Shown here in pieces: positions 1 to 12,500 of a DNA stretch of 64,000 nt. This DNA is from Apoderus coryli (taxonomy: Eukaryota > Arthropoda > Insecta > Coleoptera > Attelabidae), in contig OU452198.1 of the NCBI GenBank assembly GCA_911728435.2, forward strand, positions 43,181,902 through 43,245,901. Reading direction: 5' to 3'. Position 1 is the stretch's first letter; the number at the start of each line of letters is the position of its first letter. The notes under the pieces are model-generated. The model was not told the DNA's origin. It worked only from the letters and a program-made list of their open reading frames with translations, and made no database searches. The translations under genes and the position numbers were made by a program.

Positions 1-540
1 TTTTGACATTGTTGACAGTTAGTATTACCTGGTTTCTTTGGCCATTTATCGCGTTCCGGTATGTGGGATAGGTCGTGGATTGATTGGCTGTATTTTAGTG
101 GACTAGAATGGCCAACCTAATAAACAAAATAATAAAATTAGAGAAGAAATACGTTTTTGGCATACCCTATGTCCGGAGAAAAGTCTGCAGCAAATGGAAA
201 GGGATGGGAGAAGCAAAAAAGGGAATTGTAGATTGACAAACTTCTTATTGTTGATATGAATTGCAAAACTGAACATCTTTCTTATATAAAAATTTTATTT
301 AAAGGCAGTTTTGGACTTTTTTAATAATAAAAGAAAATGCAATTTGATGCACACATATGAATTAGGCTGGAGCTCTGCTAACCGGACATCAAATCCTTCT
401 TTAATAAAATATTGGAATCGATAAGTAACTGTTCATTAAGTCAAGAAATCATTATGGAAAATTCGAAATATTTCTTCCAACACTCCATTAAGAACGTTTT
501 ATTCTTAAAATATTCTTACGAAAGAAAACACATCTTCGTC
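1..540. other. No gene recognised
   Basis: AT-rich sequence with no open frame or repeat that I recognise. It should be intronic or 3' of Wdr62, since the gene runs off this edge. Confidence 0.4.
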
Positions 541-3030
541 TTCGCTATATTTATCTGAAACATAAGGGACATGTTTCGGAGTCTGATTACTCCATCACAT
601 TGAGTCTCTTGAGCAGCTGCAGGATTTGCATGCAAATAAATTCTTAATTGTCGGAGACTTTAATGTTACCAATTACTCTTTATTATACAATAATGATCGG
701 GAGACAAACGTTATTAATGGTTTTCTAAATGTAATGAACTGTTCTCAGTTCAATAAAATCTTGAATGAAATGGGTAGATTACTAGATTTAGTATTGTCAA
801 ATGTTTGTTGTAATATTACATGTACAATGTAATATTACATGTACAATGTTATCGATGACAGTGTGCCTCTTTGTAAGACGTTCAGGCGTCAGTATCCTCA
901 TTGGTACAGCTCCGAAATTATCACAAATATAAAATGTAAGGCTAAATTTCATAAAGCTTTCAAACGTACCGGTTTGCAGTATTACTATGCTGAGTTTAGT
1001 AGACTGATATGTATGATCAAACAACAAATAAAAGCTGCTTATGTTACTCATATCACAAAGGTCGAGCAAAACATAAAATCAGACCCAAGTAAGTTTTGGT
1101 CATTTGTGGGCAACCGTAATAAAGCTACTCGTATACCAGGGGTCATGAAATGTGGTGATAATGATCTAAGTGATCAGCGGGAAATCGTCAACAGTTTTGC
1201 TCAGTATTTTGAGAGTGTGTTTCTGAGTCATGATGAAGACATGATAGATTTGCTATTTCCTCGAATCGAATTTGCGTCCCAGATATTTATTGGAAATATT
1301 ACTGAGGAAGATATTATTTTGGCTTCTCGAAAGCTTAAAAACAAGTTTACAGCCGGACCAGATGTTATTCCATCATTTTTGGTAACAGATTGTGCTTATG
1401 TTTTGGCGCGACCACTATGTATGCTTTATAATCTTATTCTGAAATCAGAAGTATTCCCTACTAAATGGAGGAAGGCCAAAGTATGTCCTGTCTTTAAGAG
1501 TGGTGATCGGGACTCGGTATCGAATTATAGACCAATTTCAATATTATCTAATTTTTCAAAGCTATTTGAAATTGTTATATATAATCGCATTTTTCCTCAA
1601 GTGAGAAATCAAATAACGCACATGCAACATGGCTTTATGCCTCAGCGGTCAACTGTCACAAATTTGGCTGTATTTTTGCAGTTTGTTTGTAATGAGTTGG
1701 ATACATGTGATCAGGTTGATGCAGTTTACACGGACTTTGCCAAGGCGTTTAATCGAATAAGTCATGCTGTGTTGCTGAAGAAGTTGGAGGGTTTTGGTTT
1801 TGGGCCGAGTTTAGTATCACTTTTTTCCTCGTATTTGTCTGAAAGATATCAATATGTATCATTGTATGGTTTCGACTCACATTGTTATAAGGCTGTCTCG
1901 GGAGTACCACAGGGGTCCAATTTAGGTCCTCTTTTATTTTTAATTTTTATCAACGATTTGGCTCTGGATTTAACTTGTTCGGGCCGATGATCTTAAAATT
2001 TTTAAATCTGTAAACAGTGCTGAGGACTGTGAAAGTTTACAGCTTTATCTGGATGCCATAAGACTTTGGTGTGCTGCGAACCGTTTGTATTTGAACCCCG
2101 ACAAATGTAAGAAGAAGAAAACGCCTCTGCATTATGATTATTGTATTAATGACATATCGGTTACACGTTATGATTCTACGAATGACTTAGGAGTATTGTT
2201 TGATTCTAAATTTTCTTTTAATGACCTTATTCGTTCAAATGTAAGCGATGCTCTGAGAATCTATGGCTTTGTTGTTAGATGCTCCAAACCCTTTGCTGAC
2301 TTAAATATTTTGAGGATTTTATACTGTGCCTATGTTCGTTCGAAATTGGAATATTGTTCAGTTGTATGGTGTCCCTACTATATATATCTTATAAATTACT
2401 TATTGAGAGAGTCCAACGAAGATTTTTGAAGTTTTTGTGTTTTCGGGAGGATGGAACTTATCCTGACCAAGGTGTAAATTATTCGTTGACCACTCGTTTT
2501 AACGTTTCCAGTTTGGATTTGCAACGGGGCATAGCACTAATTGTATTTTTATTCAAATTATTAAATAACAAAATCTGTTGTAGTAGTCTCCTTGAGCGGG
2601 TTAGTTTTTGGGTGCCACGTGAAAATGCCAGAAATAACTTACTTTTTAATAACATTAGAGCTAGAACTAATATTCAATGTAGATCTCCTGTATTTAATAT
2701 GTGTGATGTATTTAATCGCATATCTAGTGTTTCTGATATCAATCATGATTCACTTGGTAGTATTGTTTCGGCTGCTGTACCAATCTTGAGAAGGCATGCA
2801 TTGTGAGTGTGAATTTGATTTAATTGATTATTATTATTATTATTTTTAAGCATATAAGTGTAAGTTTTTATTTACCTTTATTAAGGCGCTATTATATTCA
2901 GTTGGCTATGTATTTCTCAATGATTGTGACGCAAATGTTTGATTATGTATGTGTATGCACATTATGATTTATTTAAGATATTGTTGCTCTGTAAATGGTA
3001 ATACTGTTGAACAATAAAGCATTATTATTA
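540..3030 (+). mobile_element. Jockey/CR1-like LINE, ORF2 pseudogene
   Basis: Starts inside the endonuclease domain (KFLIVGDFNV at about 640). Next come the RT ORF at 839-1990 ([44 protein letters not shown]) and the thumb/C-terminal pieces at 2085-2806. A frameshift near 1980 falls on the catalytic box, where the expected FADD reads RADD. A 19-bp tandem duplication at 809-846 carries a stop. The 3' tail is TTA-rich with AATAAA near 3014. It is 5' truncated and dead. Confidence 0.85.
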
Positions 3031-3407
3031 TTATTATCATCAGCTTGAAAGGCAACAGTACAAAGTCAAGCTCACGAGTTTAATAAACAATGCTTTGTTG
3101 CCTTTCAGGTTGATCATGGAGTAAGCAGTCTCCGAGAATGTTCCAATATAACTGGTCCCCCTTTAAAAAGCTCAGGAATAAATAATATAGTGGCGAGGAC
3201 GATTGTGTTTTCTTTTGTAATTAAAATACACTCCACTGCATCATATGCATTACTTCTTTTAATTCAATTCTTCTATTCTTCAATCTTTACCATTAAATTA
3301 TTCGGAATAGAGGTTCAAACAAAAAATTACAAAAACTTGTTTTTCGATAGAATGATAACGTGACGGTGACCGCCCCGGGGAATTGTATTTGACCCTAAAC
3401 TACTTAC

Positions 3408-3568
3408 ACTTTCCAATTTTTTCCTTGTTTCTGCTATTCTCTTATTCAATTCCTGACGTTTCCTAAGCGCATCCGGATCACTCTTAGTCTGTCTCACTGC
3501 ATTTATCGCTTCCAGATTACGATTACCACTGCCGGTGAGGAATTTCGCAGAAATCGACGATTTATTCG
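3408..3568 (-). CDS. Wdr62: Wdr62 exon 21 (last seen)
   Basis: Residues 1033-1086. The acceptor is the TTTTGCAG just inside an apparent ATG ORF, chosen because only it keeps frame with exon 20. Encodes [18 protein letters not shown] and [19 protein letters not shown], a short helical basic piece. The donor GTAAGT at 3403-3407 leads on; without splicing the frame stops at 3327. No further exon was found in 1-3400. Confidence 0.82.
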
Positions 3569-6500
3569 CTGCAAAAGTTGACATGATGAACGTACAATTT
3601 CTAAATGGGAAGTTTAAAAGATACAGGATGTGCAGGGAAGGTTAACAATTTTAGCATAATTATTATTAACTTACTTGGTGTTTGTTCCAAATCTCCACCG
3701 GACAAACTTTCGAAGGTCGACTGTAAGTACCGTTCACGATTCACCAATTGATCTAATGACTCTGAACTGGCTGAAAAGAGTGACATTGGATTTCGATCCG
3801 TATTGTCACCGCTTGGTGTCGAAGCCTATTATAAACAGACAAATTGTCATTATCAATATCTAAGAATTGCGTTACAATGTTCGACTCACGTCATCCTCAT
3901 CGTCATCTGACTCGTTACTACCCCCATATGCGGACGGCTGTTGAATTAGGATTTGAGGCGGCACTTTTTTCTTTCGTTGCGATTTTCGTAATTCATCTGC
4001 ATCGATGTTGGTAACAGTGAAGTCACTACCGCTAGGTGAATCCGCTAACGGGTAATACATCTAAGCGAGGAATGAATAAATAAATTTAGCATAGAAGTAA
4101 GCATCAAATTTTTGATGATTTTTAGGGCAAATTGATCTGAGGCAAATTAATGTTAAAAGGAATGACTCACGGGCTTCCTTCTATATTCCTGGTCAGAGTC
4201 AATGTCTGCATCATGAGCTGTTGATTCCGTTTCACCAATGGCACTGTCATCAATTATAACACTTCTTCGGTTCACTTTTTGTGACTCTCTGTTACTAACA
4301 TTTACGCTGCTTGATGTCTGTATAACAAAAAACAACAGAATTCTATAGCCAAAACTACAACAGAGCTACATAGTTTTCGACACAACATGTTTGACAATAT
4401 CTTCGACAATTCGCCTTTCGTCCGAATTTATTCGCGTAGATAATCCTATGAAAATCAGGAATATCTTCTGTTATCATAAACATTTCTCAGTATGGCAGCT
4501 TAGATGTGACGAAGATCGTATCGACATCAGTCTATAAGCTTCAATACGTGGATGACAATATTGTCTTAGCTGATACAGAAGAAGAAGAACCATCAACGAT
4601 GCCTTTGGAATCAAATGGTAGGACCGACGCACAAACATCAGCGTTCTGGAGTAAGCTGAATCAACTAGCATTGAGACGATGATTGTGAGGCACTAGCTGC
4701 GATGAACTGGCCACGTAATCCGCATGCCAACGGAACGCCTTCCAAAGAGAATCTTGTATTCACAGCTTAAGATCGGCTCACGAAATCAAGGAGGGCAACA
4801 AACGAGGTACAAGGATGTTCTTAAGACCAACATGAAGTTTTGAAGAGCAGCGTCGACCACATGAGGAGAGGAGAGAAAACGCATCGATGGCGCAGCGTAC
4901 CTATAACAGCAGGTAAATGGTGGTGATTGGGTTGGGTTGGATTTTGTGACAAAATTTGCGGCTCGAGAATCGGTCTGTTTAGCCATCTTAGAGTTGACAA
5001 TAGAAATTCCTGAGTTGGAGCAGTTCATACTCGTTAGCGAGTGAATGCTGATGACTGATGATGATTATAAACATTACTCAGTATAACAGATTACCCAGTC
5101 TTGAAGCATCAATGTCAAAAATAGGGCTTGGATGTTCTTAGACGGAGCAAGTGATCAACTTTAAATGAAATAACGCAAAGGCTTTTATATAAATATAAAT
5201 AAATAAATACACTTTATTGTCTAACAGGTCGAAAAACCCAATTACAAGACAAATAATACAAAAACAATTATACAATGATCATAATAAAACATATTCTCTG
5301 ATATTATTTATAAGAAAGAAATAATATAAAATGCACAACGTGAGTTGTGAATCATTACCGAGCGCAACCAATGACCAGCACACAGACACAGCTCCATAAA
5401 AGCAATTAGCTAAGACCGCAGATGTTGTGATAGAGCGTGTTTAAGAGTATCTATCTTCACATCAAAGAAATTAATATTTTCAATTCCCAGAGAATTGAAA
5501 TCACTGCAGGCACGCCATAAAGGTGTTCTCGATTCGTAGTTAGTACGAAACTGAGGTATATAAAATAGTTTAGGATGTCTGGAGCGATCGCACGGGATAT
5601 GAAAATCAATCTGTTGAAGCAAGCGTGGGCAGTCCAAAATACCATTAATTCATTTGAATAACAATAAAAAACACCTGCGATGCAAAGTTACGACGTTTCG
5701 AAAGCGACCAAAAGTCAAATCGGTCCAGTAAAAGTTGGTGATCTAGACCGTGCGGTGGAAAACGGCCATCAATCCCAAATGCCAGGACTTTTAAAAACTT
5801 TCTCTGAACACTCTCAACTCTATTCATGTGCATATCATATATTGGTGACCAGACGAAAGAAGCATACTCAAGCCTAGAGCGCACCATAGAATTATAAAGA
5901 GTTAAGAGACATGTATTAGTAAAATTTTTTGTGGATTTGATTATAAAACCCAGCATTCTCAATGCATTCATAGTAATTTCAGAGATATGCTGATTAAAGT
6001 TTAAATCGCTGTCGACAAAAACATCAAGGTCCCTAATCACTGAACACCTATCTAAAATTCTTCCATTCATATGGTAGTCATGCACTATAGGATGAGCACG
6101 CCTAGTGAAAGTTATAGTTTTGCATTTGTTAACATTCAGATATAGTTTATTTTCCATACACCAACGATGCAAACGATTTGCATCTCTCTGCAAGCATGAA
6201 CAATCATCCGAATTGGAAATAATTCGATACAGCTTAATAGCATCAGCAAACAGCAAATAATTGCTAGAAATATCAGAACCAATATCGTTTATAAATATGG
6301 AAAATAATAGAAATGCCAAATTGCTCCCCTGGGGTGCCCCACTGATTGCCGTGAATAAATCAGAACGGTAGCCGTTGTACTCGACATACTGTTGCCTAGT
6401 ACTTAGATAAGATAAGATGGGAAAAACGCGATCAGGTCTTGATGGAAACCGATGCAGCGCATCTTATGTTTAAGAATAGAGTGATCCATCTTGTCGAAGG

Positions 6501-9500
6501 CCTTTGTACAATCCGTATAGATTGCGTCGACCTGGCAACCCTCTGCTATAGCGGGAAATATGTCTTGTAAGAAAGTGGCCATGTTTGTTACAGTGGAACG
6601 ATTCTGGAAAAAGCCGTGCTGCTGAGGAATAATACGATTTTTAATTTGTTTGAAGATCTTTTCATGCAATACCGTTTCAAAGACCTTCGCAAAGTTTGAG
6701 AGAATTGAGATAGGACGATAGTTCGTGATATGGGCCAAATCACCCGATTTATGTACTGGGCATATTCTTGCGAGCTTCCATTATTTTGGAAACTCTCCAG
6801 ATTCCAGTGAAAGATTAAAAATAGTTTTTAAAGGCTTCACAAAAACGTAAACACAATCTCTGATTATAAACGCCGGAACGTCATCCACCCCCGCAGTCAA
6901 CTTCGTTTTCAGTTTTTTCAGTCGCATCATTATGTCATCCTCGCTCAAAGAACCTACCGAAATCAAGTCCATACCATCAAATAACTGCAGTCATCCCTAG
7001 TTGAATTAACGTAAACACTCTGAAAGGAAGTGACAAAAGCCGTAAGTATGTTAAGCGGGTCACATATCTCTTGCCCCTCCGCATCGACTTATGTTCCGGG
7101 TATACGCGACCTACGCTTCTTGCCTTGTATGATATTTTAATGGAGGCCTTTCTAGGAACCACGAATGCCATTTTTCTGCACATGTACATTTAGCCGAAAA
7201 TGTTCTTGAGCCTCGTTTAAACAGTGTATCAACGAATGTTTTGTATAAACTGAATTAATTTTTAATTTTTTCCAGAAATTGATTTTACTGGGATGCTATT
7301 TGAAGTCGAATTTAATTATTCGGCGCCAAAACTTTCAGTGTATCGTCACGCGTCGACTAGCTTTGCTTGCACCGCAATCTCCTCGCTCCTCCTGTGCAAA
7401 AAAGGCGACAAATATGTTTTACGTAGAAAGGGCGCGTTCTACGTAAAACATTTTTGTTGTTTTTGCACTACGTGTGTCTGGTTTGGTCACCTCCCCCCGC
7501 AAGAACAATTACAAAACTGCAAAAAATGTACACCGATTGACGATATGAGTTTTGGCATTTGGACATTAATAACGCCTATAAAAGTCGTCCTGTTTCGACA
7601 TGAAATAAATACATCTTTAAATGACAGAAATTTAATTTTTACCTTTGATATTATCATAGTTTCCCTTTTAACTTCACTGAACTGTTTCACTTCCATACCA
7701 CTATCCAATGAACTATCTTTTGATCCATCTGAATCAAACTTTTTATCTAAAACAAAATGATCATTCTTGTTTTCTCAATATGGAATCTAAGTCGTCAAAT
7801 ACATAAAGCTTTTATATAGGAATGGAACACCACTGATATTTAGCAAGAGATCCCTACCAGTCAGTGTTTGATATTTTTCTACATTCTTTTACATCCTCAG
7901 GAGGATGCTATAAGAAATAACGAACCGCGCGATCAGGTTAAAAAAAAGTATTTTTGGTGAAGGTGTAAAACGTGTCTTCCAATATTATTCTACTCATCGA
8001 TTATAACCATTAGTATAAAGAAAAGTATTTTTATAAATTGGACTATTATTTGCAGAGGTTTCATCGATTAATACTTTGAGCATTTTCAGTAGACAATTAA
8101 AACGTAAAAGTACTGCTGGTGGATGCTAGCACTGCTAAGCAATCGAGCGTTTTCTAATTTTTCACAACTCTATTACTGCATATTCAAACAGTTTCTTACC
8201 TGCAGATGGAAAAGTCATTTGCGGCGTGCTCTGATAGAACGGTTTCACACCCATTGTATTTTCTGCTCTTTGAGCCCATCTTCCTTTTGGTGCGGCTACT
8301 CCTTTCGATAAACTTGGCAATTGATGTTGATGACCATCGTCAGCTAATTGCTTTTTTGCCCAATGTGGCAACTGGCCAATACTGAATCTGCAACAAAATT
8401 AAATCTTCTTAGAGCTTAAATGATAGGGTCCTATTCGAATAGCAAACAAATGCATTAAATATATTCAGGAAAGGAAAGTCAACCTCCACGAACCAAATTT
8501 AATGGACTTCTCTATAAATTCTTATTTAAACCATACATGTTTCGGAGCACCAGGCTCCATCCTCAGTGGTTAGCAACGTTACGCTCTTATGTTATAGGTT
8601 AAAATAAATTACATACTCTTGTTTTGTTAATAAATAAATTATTACCTATATTTAGCATCCACAGTAGCTGCATTGTCCTCGTAGAAGTAAAAATTCCCTC
8701 CATCACTGAAAATTTCATTTTCTAACGGTTTTCCATGTCGCATTGCCTGTTGACTTAACCGTGCATGCATTGTAATCACCATGTCATGTGGTAAACGCCA
8801 TACGAAGATACAGCTGTAATATAATCAATAAATATTTTGTTAAACGGACTTTAAAATAAATAAAGACTGACCCATCCCCGCTAGCTGATATCAGTCTTCT
8901 GCAATCGTTCGTGAATCGTAACCCTGTCGATAGTTCCGAATGACCACACATGGTTGCCATACATTCAGACGAATAATAATCGTACACTGACAGTGATTTA
9001 TCAGTACACGATGTTGCCAAATATATACCAGATCTATCTAAAACTACCTGCAAATTAAATGAAGTAAAAAACAAACCAAAATGGGTGATTTTTTTGTTAC
9101 CTTGATTAAAGTACCATCATCGCCGGTACTACCTTTAAACGTTCGTGTATGTTTTCCAGTATTCACATTGTAAATACGGACGTTTCTATCTTGACATGCA
9201 GTTAAAACATGTTTCTGGCCTGTATCGACTTCCATGTCATATAATGTGGTTTTGCCTGTAGCGTTGTGATCGCGAACAAATTGCGTCCTACCTCCTATCT
9301 AGAAGAATACTTTATAATCATTCAATCTGCCAAATGGAAACGGAAGAAAAAGAAATGATTCCCTAAGTCAAATAGTAACAAAAACTGAAGAAGCTCGCCG
9401 TCATCCGAAGACCATAGTCATACCTAACCACCTACTATTTTTTATTTTTTTGTACTATTTCTGCATTTGTCCTGTTTTTTAGTTTATGTTGATTTTATCG

Positions 9501-12500
9501 ATCGTTTCGTCTGCGGTGATACGTGTAAGACAGTGGTCGCCAATCCGTCGATCGCAAGCCCCTGGTAGCTCGCGAAGAGAATTCTGGTAGCTCGCGAAGA
9601 GAATTCTGGTAGCTCGCGAAGAGATTTCTGCTACGTAGCTTCCAATATATCTATCTACAGGGCAAACGACATGCGGAGGATTCCTCATTAAGGATAGTTT
9701 CTTAGGTCTTGATTAGGTCCTGTATGATACCGTCCTATACCAAACGAAGGCCCCAAAAAATTGAAATCTGTTTTCCTAATAATGGGGTCGTGAAATTCAC
9801 GCAGGACAATGATATTATGAAGTGCTATTTGCATGCCAAACGACATTCTTGGGAACGGTCATTAAGAATAGTTTCTTAGGTCTTGATTAGGTCCTGTATG
9901 ATAGCGTCCTATACCAAACCAAGGCACCAAAAAATTGAAATCTGTTTTCCTAATAATGGGGTCGTGAAATTTACGCAGGACAATTATATTATGAAGGGCT
10001 ATTTGCATGCCAAACGACATTCTTCGGAACGGTCATTAAGGATAGTTTCTTAGGTCTTGATTAAGTCCTGTATGATAGCGTCCTATACCAAACCACGGCA
10101 CCAAAAAATTGAAATCTGTTTTCGTAATAATCGGGTCGTGAAATTTACGCAGGACAATGATATTATGAAGGGCTAATTGCATGCCAAACGTCATTTTTCG
10201 GAACGTTCATTAAGGATAGATTCTTAGGTCTTGATTAGGTCCTGTATGATAGCGTCCTATACCAAATCAAGGCCCCAAAAAATTGAAATCTGTTTTCCTA
10301 ATAATGGGGTCGTGAAATTTACGCAGGACAATGATATTATGAAGTGCTATTTGCATGCCAAACGACATTCTTCGGAACGGTCATTAAGGATAGTTTCTTA
10401 GGTCTTGATTAGGTCCTGTATGATAGCGTCCTATCCCAAACGAAGGCACCAAAAAATTGAAATATGTTTTCCTAATAATGGGGTCGTGAAATTTACGCAG
10501 AACAATGATATTATGAAGGGATATTTGTAGGCCAAACGACATTCTTCGGAACGGTCATTAAGGATAGTTTCTTAGGTCTTGATTAGGGCCTGTATGATAG
10601 CGTCCTATACCAAACCAAGGCACCAAAAAGTTGAAATCTGTTTTCCTAATAATGGGGTCGTGAAATTCACGCAGGACAATGATATTATGAAGTGCTATTT
10701 GCATGCCAAACGACATTCTTGGGAACGGTCATTAAGAATAGTTTCTTAGGTCTTGATTAGGTCCTGTATGATAGCGTCCTATACCAAACCAAGGCCCCAA
10801 ATAATTGAAATCTGTTTTCCAAATAATGGGGTCGTGAAATTCACGCAGGACAATGATATTATGAAGTTCTATTTGCATGCCAAACGACATTCTTGGGAAC
10901 GGTCATTAAGAATAGTTTCTTAGGTCTTGATTAGGTCCTGTATGATAGCGTCCTATACCAAACCAAGGCCCCAAATAATTGAAATCTGTTTTCCTAATAA
11001 TGCGGTCGTGAAATTCACGCAGGACAATGATATTATGAAGTGCTATTTGCATGCCAAACCACATTCTTCGGAACGGTCATTAAGGATAGTTTCTTAGGTC
11101 TTGATTAGGTCCTGTATGATAGCGTCCTATACCAAACCAAAGCACCAAAAAATTGAAAACTGTTTTCCTAATAATGGGGTCGTGAAATTCACGCAGGACA
11201 ATGATATTATGAAGTGCTATTTGCATGCCAAACGACATTCTTGGGAACGGTCATTAAGAATAGTTTCTTAGGTCTTGATTAGGTCCTGTATGATAGCGTC
11301 CTATACCAAACCAAGGCCCCAAATAATTGAAATCTGTTTTCCAAATAATGGGGTCGTGAAATTCACGCAGGACAATGATATTATGAAGTTCTATTTGCAT
11401 GCCAAACGACATTCTTGGGAACGGTCATTAAGAATAGTTTCTTAGGTCTTGATTAGGTCCTGTATGATAGCGTCCTATACCAAACCAAGGCCCCAAATAA
11501 TTGAAATCTGTTTTCCTAATAATGCGGTCGTGAAATTCACGCAGGACAATGATATTATGAAGTGCTATTTGCATGCCAAACCACATTCTTCGGAACGGTC
11601 ATTAAGGATAGTTTCTTAGGTCTTGATTAGGTCCTGTATGATAGCGTCCTATACCAAACCAAGGCACCAAAAAGTTGAAATCTGTTTTCCTAATAATGGG
11701 GTCGTGAAATTCACGCAGGACAATGATATTATGAAGTGCTATTTGCATGCCAAACGACATTCTTGGGAACGGTCATTAAGAATAGTTTCTTAGGTCTTGA
11801 TTAGGTCCTGTATGATAGCGTCCTATACCAAACCAAGGCCCCAAATAATTGAAATCTGTTTTCCAAATAATGGGGTCGTGAAATTCACGCAGGACAATGA
11901 TATTATGAAGTTCTATTTGCATGCCAAACGACATTCTTGGGAACGGTCATTAAGAATAGTTTCTTAGGTCTTGATTAGGTCCTGTATGATAGCGTCCTAT
12001 ACCAAACCAAGGCCCCAAATAATTGAAATCTGTTTTCCTAATAATGCGGTCGTGAAATTCACGCAGGACAATGATATTATGAAGTGCTATTTGCATGCCA
12101 AACCACATTCTTCGGAACGGTCTATAAGAATAGTTTCTTGGGTCTTGATTAGGTCCTGTATGATAGCGTCCTATACCAAACCAAAGCACCAAAAAATTGA
12201 AAACTGTTTTCCTAATAATGGGGTCGTGAAATTCACGCAGGACAATGATATTATGAAGTGCTATTTGCATGCCAAACGACATTCTTGGGAACGGTCATTA
12301 AGAATAGTTTCTTAGGTCTTGATTAGGTCCTGTATGATAGCGTCCTATACCAAACCAAGGCCCCAAATAATTGAAATCTGTTTTCCAAATAATGGGGTCG
12401 TGAAATTCACGCAGGACAATGATATTATGAAGTTCTATTTGCATGCCAAACGACATTCTTGGGAACGGTCATTAAGAATAGTTTCTTAGGTCTTGATTAG

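Noticed and set aside
3048..3107. Inverted TGAAAGGCAACA/TGTTGCCTTTCA pair
   Set aside because: Twelve-base arms with about 35 bases between them; weak and just after a LINE tail, so not called as a terminator or small RNA.
3327..3407. Exon 21 reading on to the stop at 3327 as the protein C-terminus
   Set aside because: A good GTAAGT donor lies at 3403-3407 and the family has a longer tail; read-through sequence looks non-coding. Kept only as an alternative.
7293..7760. 155-codon plus-strand ORF
   Set aside because: It overlaps Wdr62 exon 17 antisense and the intronic hairpin; no homology recognised.
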